The notes below the pieces were generated by a model, which saw nothing but the letters and a program-made list of their open reading frames with translations, was not told the DNA's origin and ran no database searches. DNA of 64,000 nucleotides from JBMDXB01 sp048594975. Its GTDB lineage: Bacteria; Acidobacteriota; Vicinamibacteria; Vicinamibacterales; 2-12-FULL-66-21. Both the position numbers and the translations under genes were made by a program. Where the stretch lies: NCBI GenBank assembly GCA_048594975.1, contig JBMDXQ010000080.1:1-64000 (forward strand), read 5' to 3'. This document shows, one piece after another, positions 52,855 through 61,938 of the stretch (position 1 is the stretch's first letter; each line of letters opens with the position of its first letter).

Positions 52855-54741
52855 TCACGGCCGGGTCATCGACTTCGCACCCTTGTTCACGATCAGGTAG
52901 CCCTGCATCTCCTGGTGCAGCGCCGAGCAGAAGTTGGTGCAGTAGTAAGGGAACACGCCCGGCTTCATCGCCTTGAACGTCACCGTCTTCGTTTCGCCCG
53001 GATCCACGACGATGTTGATGTTGTAGTCGAGCAGGCCGAAGCCGTGCAGCTCGTCGGTCGTCTGCTCGATGTTGGTCAGGGCGACCGTCACGGTCTCGCC
53101 CTCGTTGACCTCGATCACCGTCGGGTGAATCGTCGAGCGCACGAGCGCCACCTTGGCGATCACCTTCCCGCCCTGCCGGCTGACCGACGCCGCCTTCACG
53201 TCCCAGATCGCGAGCGGGTGGTGGTTCTCCTCCTTCGGGTAGACCTCGATCGGCTTCAGCTTGTCCGCCTTGATGATCTGCGCGTAGTGCGGTTCCGGCT
53301 CGGTGAACGAGTCGGCGAGGAGCTTCATCTTCTCCTCGGTGATGTCGATGAGCTGCGACGACTCGGGCTGCGACGGCCCGACGTTGAGGTGTCGGCCGTG
53401 CGACAGCTTGTTCAGCGCGACCAGGAAGTTGCCGTCCGGGCTGACGGTGTCCCCCTCGGCCGCCGACAGGTGGCCGATCGAGTAGGACACGGGCACCTTG
53501 TCCACGACCTCCCACGTCCCGAGCTTCCACTTGGCGATCGCGCTGTCCACGAAGAGCGAGGTGTAGGCCCAGCCGTCGGTCCCGAACTGGGTGTGCAGCG
53601 GCCCAAGGCCGACCGGCACCTCGGCGTCCTTGATCGACTCGTACTTCAGGACCGGGATGCCGTCCTCGTCGCCGGTGAAGTCGCGGTTGCGGATGGCCGT
53701 CTGGATCTTCTCAAAGTTGAACACCGTGGTCACGCCCTGCAGCTTGCCGGAGCCGATGATCCACCTGCCGTCGGGGCTGACGTCGACGCCGTGCGGCGAC
53801 TTCCCGCAGGGGAGCAGGTAGGCGAGCCCCGGCACCTCTTTCGGGTTGATGACGCGGATGCCGTCGATCATCTGCCCGCGCCCCTCGGCGGCCGCCTTCT
53901 CCGCCGCCCGCCAGTCCACGGCGACGATGTAGTCGCGGTCGCGCTGCGAGGCAGTGACTTCCAGCGCGCCGGTGGCGCGCTCGGTATTGTACGACGTGAA
54001 GAACATCCAGCCGTCCGAGGCCTTCTTCCCGGCGTCGCCGAGGTCGTAGTCGAACGGCGGCATGAGCAGCTGGTAGGTCGGCGTCATTTGGCCGCTCGTC
54101 GCGTCGATCTTGATCGCCGCGATCACGCCCTTGTATTCGCTCGCGTACTTGTCGATCGGCGACACGCTCCCCTTGGGAATCGGCACCGAGAAGCGCGAGG
54201 CCATGAACGTGTACTCGGTGTTCGGGGTGACGAACGACGAGGCGTGGTTGCCCGACACGTTGGGTAGCGGCCCGAGGATCTGCTTGGTCTTGAAATCGCG
54301 CAGGTCGACGCGGGCGATACGCCCGTTCATCTCGTTGACGAACAGCCAGCGCCCGTCGTACTCGCCGTTGGTCTCCGAGAGCGACGGGTGGTGCACGTCA
54401 CCCCAGGTGAACTGCCCCAGCATCGCCTTCGACTCGTCGTCGAAGCCGTAGCCGGTGGCGGGATACGGCGTGTAGACGGGAATCGTCGAGATGTGGCGCA
54501 TCGACGGCAGCCCGTAGACGTAGATGTTGCCGGAATGCCCTCCCGACGCGAACATGTAGTACTCGTCGAGGTCGCCCGGCGCCACGTACACCTTCTCGGC
54601 GGCGACGCCGATGTCCGAGGCCGCGCCGCGCGCCCGCGCGGAGCGGTCCGGCGGCTTCGGCGTGCACCGCCCGGCCGCGACCGCAAGGGCCAGTACCAGC
54701 GCGCCGCTGGCAACGATCACCCACCGTGACTTCCGCTTCAT
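52855..54741 (-). CDS. nosZ: Nitrous oxide reductase, clade II
   Basis: Periplasmic copper enzyme reducing N2O to N2. A Sec-type signal (no RR motif) marks the clade II (atypical) group. The seven CuZ histidines appear in DVHHPS, GNHASS, SPHGVDV, PLHTQFG, IGHLSA and LSHGRH. The CuA domain at the C-terminus has YYCTNFCSALHQEMQGY, the C-x3-C-x3-H-x2-M pattern. At 628 residues it is full length. The gene is inside the operon with the bc-type genes upstream and nosDFLY downstream. Confidence 0.97.
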   Translation of the reverse strand: MKRKSRWVIVASGALVLALAVAAGRCTPKPPDRSARARGAASDIGVAAEKVYVAPGDLDEYYMFASGGHSGNIYVYGLPSMRHISTIPVYTPYPATGYGFDDESKAMLGQFTWGDVHHPSLSETNGEYDGRWLFVNEMNGRIARVDLRDFKTKQILGPLPNVSGNHASSFVTPNTEYTFMASRFSVPIPKGSVSPIDKYASEYKGVIAAIKIDATSGQMTPTYQLLMPPFDYDLGDAGKKASDGWMFFTSYNTERATGALEVTASQRDRDYIVAVDWRAAEKAAAEGRGQMIDGIRVINPKEVPGLAYLLPCGKSPHGVDVSPDGRWIIGSGKLQGVTTVFNFEKIQTAIRNRDFTGDEDGIPVLKYESIKDAEVPVGLGPLHTQFGTDGWAYTSLFVDSAIAKWKLGTWEVVDKVPVSYSIGHLSAAEGDTVSPDGNFLVALNKLSHGRHLNVGPSQPESSQLIDITEEKMKLLADSFTEPEPHYAQIIKADKLKPIEVYPKEENHHPLAIWDVKAASVSRQGGKVIAKVALVRSTIHPTVIEVNEGETVTVALTNIEQTTDELHGFGLLDYNINIVVDPGETKTVTFKAMKPGVFPYYCTNFCSALHQEMQGYLIVNKGAKSMTRP

Positions 54742-54772
54742 GAGGACTTCTCCTTCCGGAACTGACGACGAT

Positions 54773-54798
54773 AATGCCGAATGCTCACTGCTGAATAC
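54773..54798. repeat. Half GAATGCCGAATGC word repeat
   Basis: AATGCCGAATGC followed by CTGCTGAATAC lies between the pentaheme cytochrome stop and nosZ. It shares its word with the full hairpin at 30571-30648 but has lost its second arm. Confidence 0.5.
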
Positions 54799-54807
54799 GG
54801 ACCGCGA

Positions 54808-56034
54808 TCAGTGGCTCGCCGCGGGCTTCGCGCCGGCTGCCTTGACGCGCTGGTACTCGGCGAACGCCTCGCGCAGCTTCTGCACCGCGATCTGTTTCTG
54901 TTCCGGCGTCAGGATGATCTGCCGCGACAGCACCACGGCCATCGTCCCGGTCGGCGCGGCCAGGAAGTCGTCCACCGTGCGCCCGAAGCGCGACTGCACG
55001 TCCTCCACGGCAATCGACAGGTCGGGGCCGATCTGGGCCGGGCTCTTCACGCCGTAGACGCTAATCGAATGGCAGGTCGAGCAGCCGGTCGAGACGAACC
55101 AGGCGCCGGGGCCGGTCTTCATGCGCTCTTCCTCGGCGATCTCCTCCGGCGTCTGCGGATCGGTGCGGGGCACGCCGGCCACGAACTCGGCGGGCACCGG
55201 CGCACGGCGCCAGGACATGATCAGCGTCGCCAGCGCCTGCGCCTGCCTGGTCGAAAAGTTGAACTTGGGCATCACCGTGTCGGGAACGAGCGCCTTCGGC
55301 TCCTTCAGGTGCGCCACGTGCCAGGCGAACGCGGTCTTCTGCCCCGACAGACGGCCGAAGTCGTACTGCTCGGGGGCCTTGTCGCCGACGTAGGTGAGGT
55401 CGGGTCCGATGCTGCCGCCGCGGCCGTTGATCACGTGGCACGAACGGCAGCCCTTGTCGCGGACCAGCTGCTTGCCCAGGTTGATGAAGTCGGCGCCCTT
55501 GGTCTCGCGGTCGTAACGGTGGCAGACGTTGCAGTTCATCTGCATCAGCGCCTGCTTGTTGTCGACGATCGAGTAGGACTCGCCGAGCGCCGCCCCCAGC
55601 ACCGGCTCCTCCCAGTGCTCGATCGGGCCGTGCGCCGGGTCCAGATCCACCGCCCAACCCTGTCCGCCGTGGCACGACGTGCAGCCGAACCGCGCGATCG
55701 GGTGCTTCTTCAGGAGCTCGGGCGGATGCGTGCGGTACGGCTCCTCCGCCTGCTCGAGGCCGGCCCAGGAGACGCCCTGGTGGCAGGTGATGCAGCGGTC
55801 GGCGCGGCCGAGCGCCGGCACCCAGATCTGCTGCAGCCCGCTCGGGATCGCCGCCGCCTTCTCGGCGCCGAACTTCTCCGCCACCTGGCTGCGGAAGTCG
55901 TACTGATAGTAGCGCCACTCGTGCTCGCGGTCGTTCATCGTGAACAGCACGGTGGACAGCACCAGCAGCATGCCGACGATTGCCAGGACGGGGCGATCGC
56001 GGCGCGGGTACGGAGAGTCGGTCCGTCGTTCCAT
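54808..56034 (-). CDS. Membrane-anchored pentaheme cytochrome c
   Basis: A 408-residue protein with one N-terminal helix and five CxxCH motifs: CITCH, CTSCH, CNVCH, CRSCH and CSTCH. The C-terminal heme domain resembles a cytochrome c oxidase-like mono-heme c. It lies between cytochrome b and nosZ and probably passes electrons from the bc complex to the CuA site of NosZ. Confidence 0.92.
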   Translation of the reverse strand: MERRTDSPYPRRDRPVLAIVGMLLVLSTVLFTMNDREHEWRYYQYDFRSQVAEKFGAEKAAAIPSGLQQIWVPALGRADRCITCHQGVSWAGLEQAEEPYRTHPPELLKKHPIARFGCTSCHGGQGWAVDLDPAHGPIEHWEEPVLGAALGESYSIVDNKQALMQMNCNVCHRYDRETKGADFINLGKQLVRDKGCRSCHVINGRGGSIGPDLTYVGDKAPEQYDFGRLSGQKTAFAWHVAHLKEPKALVPDTVMPKFNFSTRQAQALATLIMSWRRAPVPAEFVAGVPRTDPQTPEEIAEEERMKTGPGAWFVSTGCSTCHSISVYGVKSPAQIGPDLSIAVEDVQSRFGRTVDDFLAAPTGTMAVVLSRQIILTPEQKQIAVQKLREAFAEYQRVKAAGAKPAASH

Positions 56035-56044
56035 GTGCCAGTCC

Positions 56045-57400
56045 TCAGAGTCGCGTCGGGATCTCCGGCCAGGCCTCCCAGGGCCAGTAGATCTGCCAGT
56101 AGGGTCCGCGCATGAAGGTGCCGATGAACGTCAGCGCCAGGATGATCAGCACCAGCACGAGGAACACCAGGTTCTGCGTGCGGCGGCTCTGCGGGAACCA
56201 GACGCCGGCCGCCGCCGACGGGCTCCTGTCGAGCCACGGCCAGAACGTCAGCAGGCCGATGAGCACGCCCGGCAGGATCACGCCGCCGAGAAAGGCGCCG
56301 TTGATCGTGAAGCTGCCGACCTTCACGGTCGTGAGCGTGACGATCTCCTGCAGCCACAGGAAGTACCAGGGCGCCTTCGCCGGGTTCGGCGTGACCAGCG
56401 CGTTGGCCGCCTCCTCGAGCGGAGAGCGCAGCAGCGCCGCCATGATGCTGAGGACCGCGATGGTGCCGAGCGTGACGATGAGCGCGCGCCGGGTCAGGTC
56501 GGGTACCGAGTTGACGGTCGTGTCCGGCTGCTCCAGCGTGGTCGTCCGCACCGTCGGCGCGGTGCCGCGCGCGACCCCGAGCAGGGTGTAGGTCTTCGTC
56601 TGCCCTGGTGTGATCGGCAGCGGCTTCTCGAGCCTTGCCGCGCGATCGGCGCGGGCCAGCCCGGCGTCGCGCCGGATCCGCCACATGTGGTAGACGAGCA
56701 GCACGCCGAGCGCGCCCGGCAGGACGATGACGTGCAGCACGTAGAAGCGGATGAGCGTCGGCTGATCGATCGTCCGGCCCCCCAGCAACAGCTCGCGGAT
56801 CGAGTCGCCGACGAACGGAATCGAGGAGGCGATGTTCGTGCCCACCGTCACCGCCCAGTAGGCGAGCTGGTCCCACGGCAGCAGGTAGCCGGTGAAGGAC
56901 AGGAACAGCGTCAGCAGCAGCATCACGACGCCGATCACCCAGTTCCACTCGCGCCGCTGCCCCTGGCCGACGCCGTTCTTGTAGGCGCCGGTCAGGAACA
57001 CGCGCGTCATGTGGAGGAACACCGCCGCGACCATCAGGTGCGCGGAGAAGCGATGGACGGAACGGATCCAGGATCCGAACGTGACCGCGAACTCGATGTC
57101 CTTGATCGAGGCGTAGGCGCGCTCGATCGAGGGAACGTAGAGAAACAGCAGCGGGAACCCCGAGAGCGTGAGCAGCAGGAGGAGCGCCGCCGAGACCGTT
57201 CCCAGCCAGAACGAGTAGTTCCAGTCGAGCGACGCCTTGCTCACTTTCGCCGGGAACCAGTGCAGCAGGAAGTTGGAAACGACGGCGTCGCCCGCCTGCC
57301 GATCCGATTGCGGGCGGACGCTCCACAGCGGCCTCGCACGGACGCCGGGCGCCTCGGGTCCGCGCTCGGTCAGGCCCACGATCTTCTTTGCGGCGTTCAT
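56045..57400 (-). CDS. Cytochrome b subunit of a bc-type complex
   Basis: A 451-residue membrane protein with a b6-like N-terminal part carrying haem histidines (RSVHRFSAHLM and VLHVIVLP...YHMW) and a subunit-IV-like C-terminal part. The quinone-site motif reads NPAKAPWYFLWLQE, close to PEWY-type sites. AGGAGG precedes the ATG at 57400. Works with the Rieske protein upstream to oxidise quinol. Confidence 0.93.
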   Translation of the reverse strand: MNAAKKIVGLTERGPEAPGVRARPLWSVRPQSDRQAGDAVVSNFLLHWFPAKVSKASLDWNYSFWLGTVSAALLLLLTLSGFPLLFLYVPSIERAYASIKDIEFAVTFGSWIRSVHRFSAHLMVAAVFLHMTRVFLTGAYKNGVGQGQRREWNWVIGVVMLLLTLFLSFTGYLLPWDQLAYWAVTVGTNIASSIPFVGDSIRELLLGGRTIDQPTLIRFYVLHVIVLPGALGVLLVYHMWRIRRDAGLARADRAARLEKPLPITPGQTKTYTLLGVARGTAPTVRTTTLEQPDTTVNSVPDLTRRALIVTLGTIAVLSIMAALLRSPLEEAANALVTPNPAKAPWYFLWLQEIVTLTTVKVGSFTINGAFLGGVILPGVLIGLLTFWPWLDRSPSAAAGVWFPQSRRTQNLVFLVLVLIILALTFIGTFMRGPYWQIYWPWEAWPEIPTRL

Positions 57401-57497
57401 CGATCCTCCTGCGCGCCGGCCTGGCGCGCCACGTCCGCGGCGCGATCGGCAGTCGGAGCGCCGCCCCTGAGGGCTGCCGCCGAACCGCACATCGCCA

Positions 57498-58130
57498 TCA
57501 CGCCACCGTCAGCCGGAAGTCGTGATCGACTTCCGCCGCCAGATCCACCACGAGCTGCCCGTCGTCGGGGGCAACCGAGAGCTGGTACCACGACAGCGGC
57601 TTCGGCGCCGGGCCGTAGACGTTGGTCCCGTCCCCTTCGTACCGCGAGCCGTGGCACGGGCAGAGGAACCGGTGGGTCAACCTGAGCTCCTGGCCGCCGA
57701 CGTCGCGCTTCTCCGGCTGCGAGAGCGCCTCGGCGCGGACGGTGCACCCGAGGTGCGTGCACACGGCGGAGATGGCATGGAAGATCCTGCCCTCGCGGAA
57801 CACGAACAGCCGCAGATCGGGCAGGAACTTCAGCCCCTCGGGGAAGTCGGCCGGCAGGCCGACCTTGACCGTGGTCGGCGCGTCGTAGGACACGTTGGGC
57901 ACGAGCGAGCGCAGCGAGGCGACGCCCTGGTAGCCGATGGCGGCGATGCCCGCACCCGTCCCCAGTCGCAGCAGGAACTCCCGCCGGTTCTTCGCCGGCG
58001 GGCCGGGGTTGCTGCTCTCCCCCCCGCTCGCTTCGCTGCGCGCGCGCTCGGCAGCTCGCTCGGCAGCGTTCGCGCTCCCGCTGAGGGGGAGCGGTTTTGC
58101 GCGCGGTCCGGTGTCCGGCTTCTCGCTCAT
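57498..58130 (-). CDS. Rieske iron-sulfur protein
   Basis: A 210-residue membrane-anchored Rieske subunit with a Tat signal (NRREFLLRLG). The [2Fe-2S] ligands are in CTHLGC and CPCHGSRY. It forms a quinol-oxidising complex with the downstream cytochrome b. The ATG overlaps the stop of the upstream oxidoreductase gene by four bases. Confidence 0.94.
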   Translation of the reverse strand: MSEKPDTGPRAKPLPLSGSANAAERAAERARSEASGGESSNPGPPAKNRREFLLRLGTGAGIAAIGYQGVASLRSLVPNVSYDAPTTVKVGLPADFPEGLKFLPDLRLFVFREGRIFHAISAVCTHLGCTVRAEALSQPEKRDVGGQELRLTHRFLCPCHGSRYEGDGTNVYGPAPKPLSWYQLSVAPDDGQLVVDLAAEVDHDFRLTVA

Positions 58131-60067
58131 ACGGTCTCCTGCGCGGGTGCCAGCGTGGCGGGCGACGGTGCCGCGACCGCGACGCGTTCGGTAATCGAGA
58201 ACTTCTCCATGGTCATCGCCCCGGTCGGGCAGCGGATCGCGCACAGCCCGCAGCGGATGCAGCGGTCGTCGTCCTTGATCATCGCGGCGAGGGGCAGGCC
58301 GTCCGCCCGGGTGCGTGCCGAGAGCTCCGCGCGCGCGGCGGCGTCGAGATCCAGCGAGTCGAAGGGAACGAGCGCGAGGCAGTATTCGGGGCAGACGTCG
58401 ACGCAGCGATTGCATATGACGCACTTCTCGGGGTCGTAAATCGTCTGGACGTGGCAGATCAGGCAGCGCGCTGCCTGCTGCCGCGCCGCGAGCGCGTCGT
58501 AGCCGGTCTCGACTTCCGTGATGCCGGTGCGACGCCCGAGATCGACGGTCGGCGGCGGTTCGCGATCGAGGAGCTCGAACCCGGCGAGCATGCGGTACTC
58601 GCGCGTCGGAATCTCGTCGATGTCGATCGCGGTCTCCAGCCGGCCGCGCTCGGCCGACAGGTAGTCGTGAATCGATCGGGCCGCGCGCTTGCCGTTCGCG
58701 ACCGCTTCGATGAGGTTGCGCGGTCCGAAGGCGACGTCACCGCCCGCGTAGACCCCCGGAGCAGACGTCCCGAGCGTTTCCGGATCCACCTTGATCGTGC
58801 CGGCAGGGGCCAGCGTGATGCCGTCGGCATCGGTCAGGAACGACAGATCGGCCTTCTGACCGATCGCGAGGATGCAGGAATCCGCTTCGACGGTGACCAG
58901 GTCGGCGTCGTCGTACTCGGGCGCGAAGCGGCCGTTGGCGTCGAACACGGAGCGGACGGCACGCAATTCAATCGCGCCGAGCCGGCCGTTGCCGACGAGC
59001 CGCATCGGCCCGCGTCGGGTCACGAACCGGATGCCTTCCTTCTTCGCCTCCTCGAACTCCTCGTGTCCCTGCGTGGTGCGGAGCACCGGCATCTCGCTGA
59101 AGTCCTCGAGCGAGACGATGGTCACCTCGCGGGCGCCGCCGCGCATCGCGGCGCGGGCGGAGTCGAGCGCCTCCTGCATGCGGTTCTCCTCGTCGGCTTC
59201 GCGTAGCGCCGTGCGCGCGGCGTCGAAGGCGACGAAGCCGCCGCCGATCACGACCACGCGCCGGCCGAGGTCCATGCGGTAGCCGCGGTTCACGTTCAGC
59301 AGGTAGTCGATCGCCTTCACGACGCCGTCGAGCTGGACGCCAGGGATTTGCAGGTCGCGCCCGCGGGCCACGCCGATGGCCAGGAAGATCGCCTCGTAGC
59401 CGAGTTGCCGGAGACTGGAGAGGCCGAACGCCGGCGTGAGCGGCATCCGGGTGCGCAGCTCGACGCCGAGCGCGAGGATCTTGTCCACCTCGGCGCGGAT
59501 GAGCGAGCGCGGCAGGCGGTACTCGGGGATGCCGAACCGCATCATGCCGCCCGGCTCCTCCGCGGCGTCGAACACCGTGACCGAGTAGCCGAGGAGCGCG
59601 AGATCGTGAGCGGCCGAGAGGCCGGCCGGGCCGGCACCGACGACCGCTACCTTGCGGGCCGGGCGGGACGCTGGCTGCTCGCGATGGAAGGTCAGCGGGT
59701 GCACCGGCAGGTGCCCCGCGTAGCGATTGCCCTCGTAGTCGTCTCCGGTCCGCAGGCGATCCTGCGTGTCGGGCCGCGTCGACTCGACGCCGTACTGCTC
59801 GGTGAGGTAGCGCTTGAGCGCGCGGATCGAAATGGGAGCGTCGATGGCGCCGCGGCGGCATGCGTCCTCGCAGGGGGCGGCGCAGACGCGGCCGCAGACA
59901 GACGCGAACGGGTTGGGCGCGCGCGCGACGAGATAGCCGTCTTCGTCCCGCTGCTCCGCGACGAGCTGGACGTAGCGGCCGGCATCCGTCAGCACCGGGC
60001 ACGCCGCCTGGCATTTGACCTGCGCCTGCCAGTGCCGCGCGTCCGGAAGCCGGACAGGAATCGACAT
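58127..60067 (-). CDS. GltD-like FAD/Fe-S oxidoreductase with ferredoxin domains
   Basis: A 646-residue flavoprotein built like the small subunit of glutamate synthase. The N-terminus has a cysteine-rich Fe-S domain (CQAACPV, CGRVCAAPCEDAC). The FAD site is VVGAGPAGLSAAHD, and the pyridine-nucleotide site is VVVIGGGFVAFDAA. Two C-terminal Fe-S regions follow (CVICNRCVDVCP and CIRCGLCAIRCP). It is the first gene of the nos operon and shares a four-base overlap with the Rieske gene. It probably delivers NAD(P)H-derived electrons to the quinone pool or complex; a GltB partner is absent. Confidence 0.88.
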   Translation of the reverse strand: MSIPVRLPDARHWQAQVKCQAACPVLTDAGRYVQLVAEQRDEDGYLVARAPNPFASVCGRVCAAPCEDACRRGAIDAPISIRALKRYLTEQYGVESTRPDTQDRLRTGDDYEGNRYAGHLPVHPLTFHREQPASRPARKVAVVGAGPAGLSAAHDLALLGYSVTVFDAAEEPGGMMRFGIPEYRLPRSLIRAEVDKILALGVELRTRMPLTPAFGLSSLRQLGYEAIFLAIGVARGRDLQIPGVQLDGVVKAIDYLLNVNRGYRMDLGRRVVVIGGGFVAFDAARTALREADEENRMQEALDSARAAMRGGAREVTIVSLEDFSEMPVLRTTQGHEEFEEAKKEGIRFVTRRGPMRLVGNGRLGAIELRAVRSVFDANGRFAPEYDDADLVTVEADSCILAIGQKADLSFLTDADGITLAPAGTIKVDPETLGTSAPGVYAGGDVAFGPRNLIEAVANGKRAARSIHDYLSAERGRLETAIDIDEIPTREYRMLAGFELLDREPPPTVDLGRRTGITEVETGYDALAARQQAARCLICHVQTIYDPEKCVICNRCVDVCPEYCLALVPFDSLDLDAAARAELSARTRADGLPLAAMIKDDDRCIRCGLCAIRCPTGAMTMEKFSITERVAVAAPSPATLAPAQETV

Positions 60068-60084
60068 CGGGCCTCACTGGGAAG

Positions 60085-60090
60085 GATGTA
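60085..60090 (-). promoter_or_regulatory. Predicted -10 box TACATC of the nos operon
   Basis: TACATC on the minus strand gives a predicted start at about 60078, eleven bases before the first ATG of the operon. GAGG before the ATG is the likely ribosome site. The palindrome at 60111-60126 is then centred near -41. Confidence 0.4.
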
Positions 60091-60110
60091 CGAGGCCGGG
60101 CAGGCGCCGT

Positions 60111-60126
60111 TATGACGCGCATCATA
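60111..60126. promoter_or_regulatory. Crp/Fnr-type operator TATGA-N6-TCATA
   Basis: TATGACGCGCATCATA is a perfect five-base inverted repeat with a six-base spacer, the geometry of Crp (TGTGA-N6-TCACA) and, in shifted register, Fnr/Dnr boxes. It lies about 41 bases upstream of the predicted transcription start of the nos operon, the class II activator position. The remaining part of 60068-60261 also has a CCCGGA word cluster near 60211-60247 and no gene. Confidence 0.55.
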
Positions 60127-60210
60127 CGGGGCAAAAAGATTGGAATTGCTGAGCGGACGAGGAGCTCGCAGAGGCAGCGACGTGCCGCCTTCCTGCTGAT
60201 CCTGCGCTGA

Positions 60211-60247
60211 CCGGATCCCGGACCCCGGCTCCCGGACCGCGGATCGG
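60211..60247. repeat. CCCGGA word cluster
   Basis: Three spaced CCCGGA or CCGGAT words bounded by GATC-type ends form a small imperfect hairpin between the LuxR stop and the nos operator. It resembles the other intergenic word arrays. Confidence 0.4.
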
Positions 60248-60261
60248 CGACGTGGCGGCGA

Positions 60262-60774
60262 TCAGATCGCGATCAGCCCCCATTCCAGCGCGCGACGCAC
60301 CGCCTGCGTGCGCGTGGAAACGGCGAGCTTGCCGAAGAGCGCGGCGAGGTGGAACTTGACCGTGTGCTCGCTGATGCCGAGCTGCTCCGCAATCTCGCGG
60401 TTGGCGCGGCCTTCGGCAACCAGGACCAGCACGTCGCGCTCGCGCGGCGTGAGCTCCTCGATGAGCGCCGGGTCTTCTCCGGCCGCCTCATCGGCGGGCG
60501 GCTCGGTCGCCTGAGGAACCGTAAGCGCCGCAGACGCCTCCCCCCAGGCCGCCGGGGTCATGACGACCGCGTCGATCGAACTCGGCAGCGATGCGGTCCC
60601 ACGTGGGATCCGGCGGAGGAGCACCGAGCCGACGATCTCCATCTTGCCGGCAACCGCAGACCGCGAACGCTCGAGGTCGCGCTGCGTGAGACCGACGAGG
60701 CAGACGCGAAGCGGTCGCCCGGGCCGACCGGGGCTCCCGAGGTCATCCCGGGGGTCGGATCTTGATTCCTGCAC
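60262..60774 (-). CDS. LuxR family transcriptional regulator with divergent receiver
   Basis: A 170-residue regulator with a degenerate N-terminal receiver-like part (LRVCLVGLTQRDLERSR...) and a C-terminal LuxR helix-turn-helix (LTPRERDVLVLVAEGRANREI and HTVKFHLAALFGKL). The GTG at 60774 has AAGAGGA upstream; a GTG at 60837 would add 21 residues. It stands between the HtrA-like gene and the nos operon and may control it. Confidence 0.85.
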   Translation of the reverse strand: MQESRSDPRDDLGSPGRPGRPLRVCLVGLTQRDLERSRSAVAGKMEIVGSVLLRRIPRGTASLPSSIDAVVMTPAAWGEASAALTVPQATEPPADEAAGEDPALIEELTPRERDVLVLVAEGRANREIAEQLGISEHTVKFHLAALFGKLAVSTRTQAVRRALEWGLIAI

Positions 60775-60859
60775 GTTTGTCCTCTTGAGGGGACGCCTGG
60801 GCGCGTCCACTCGACGAATCAGACGTGCGAAGGACACGATCCGACCCCGGCGCGCGCGC

Positions 60860-61747
60860 TCACCGTCGCGCGCGTTCCCCGACCGTCACGGCGACATTGT
60901 GCAGCTCCCCGCCGCGCAGCACCGTGAGGGTCGAAGGCTTGCCCGCACGATCGCTGCGAAGGAGCATGAGGAGCGATTCGGTGTCGTCCAACGCCGTACC
61001 GTCGAACGCCAGGACAATGTCACCCACGAGGACGCCGGCGCTTTCCGCCGGACTGCCGTCCACGACCCCGGTCACGAGCAGGCCGGTGGACTGATCGCGC
61101 CCGGCGCGCTGTCCCGCGGGAAGCTTGACGGGCGCCGAGCTGATGCCCAGGTACCCCTGTTTCGTCCCGCCCTGCGCGGCGATCTGCTGGGCGGTCGCCC
61201 ACGCGATCGCGGCCGGGAGGACCACGGTCGTGTCGCGAATCGCCGCGCCGGTCACCACGCCGAGCGCGCGGCCAGCGCCGTCGACCAGCGCGCCGCCGGT
61301 GAGCGCGCCGTGCGGCGGCTGCGCGAGGCGGATTACGCGTTCAATCTGGGTCGAGCGACCGGTGCGCAGCGGTCCGCCGACCACCGCGACGTTGGTGACC
61401 GTCGCCATCACGTTGCCGCTCCACGTCCGTCCGACCACGAGCGCGAGATGGCCCACTGCGGGCTCGGGCGCGACCTCGAACGGCGTGACGCCGAGGCCGG
61501 TCACCCGCACCACCGCGAACCCGATCGCGAACGCGCGGCCCAGCACCGCGCCCTCGTGCGTCGCGCCGCCCGCCGCCCGCACGGTCGCCACGTCATCCTC
61601 CAGCGCCGCGGCAGGCGCAAGGACGAGGTCGGGCGCGAACACGATCCCGGCGGCCGGACGCCGGTGTCCGTGGACCTGTACGACGGCGGCCGCGGCACGA
61701 TCGACGGCAGCCGCCAGGGCTTCATTGAGCGAAGACAGTGCATCCAT
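60860..61747 (-). CDS. HtrA-like PDZ protein with lost catalytic triad
   Basis: A 295-residue trypsin-fold protein with a C-terminal PDZ domain (YLGISSAPVKLP and GDIVLAFDGTALDD). Against HtrA/DegS patterns the His position is Ala (LAPAAAL for LTNNHVV), the Asp is Gly (IGFAVVRV for TDLAVLKV) and the Ser is Thr (ALTGG for GNSGG). It is therefore probably not a protease but may be a scaffold or sensor. No signal peptide is clear. It follows the NapH-like gene after 191 bases with no gene. Confidence 0.8.
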   Translation of the reverse strand: MDALSSLNEALAAAVDRAAAAVVQVHGHRRPAAGIVFAPDLVLAPAAALEDDVATVRAAGGATHEGAVLGRAFAIGFAVVRVTGLGVTPFEVAPEPAVGHLALVVGRTWSGNVMATVTNVAVVGGPLRTGRSTQIERVIRLAQPPHGALTGGALVDGAGRALGVVTGAAIRDTTVVLPAAIAWATAQQIAAQGGTKQGYLGISSAPVKLPAGQRAGRDQSTGLLVTGVVDGSPAESAGVLVGDIVLAFDGTALDDTESLLMLLRSDRAGKPSTLTVLRGGELHNVAVTVGERARR

Positions 61748-61938
61748 GCCCGCACGATACGCGGGCCGGCTCGATGCAGGGATCAGCCGAACGGCCAGGT
61801 GGGGCAGGTGGCGGAGAAACGGGAGCAGGAGACACCCGAGGTTGCGGGCAAGGCGGTGGGCGGCGAGCGGAACTACCGCGAGCGCGTGTTCACGTGCGCT
61901 TCCGCAGCCGCTCACACCGGCGTCGATCGGGCTCGAAC

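Noticed and set aside
60860..61747. Active HtrA/DegP protease
   Set aside because: None of the three catalytic residues can be found at the expected places.
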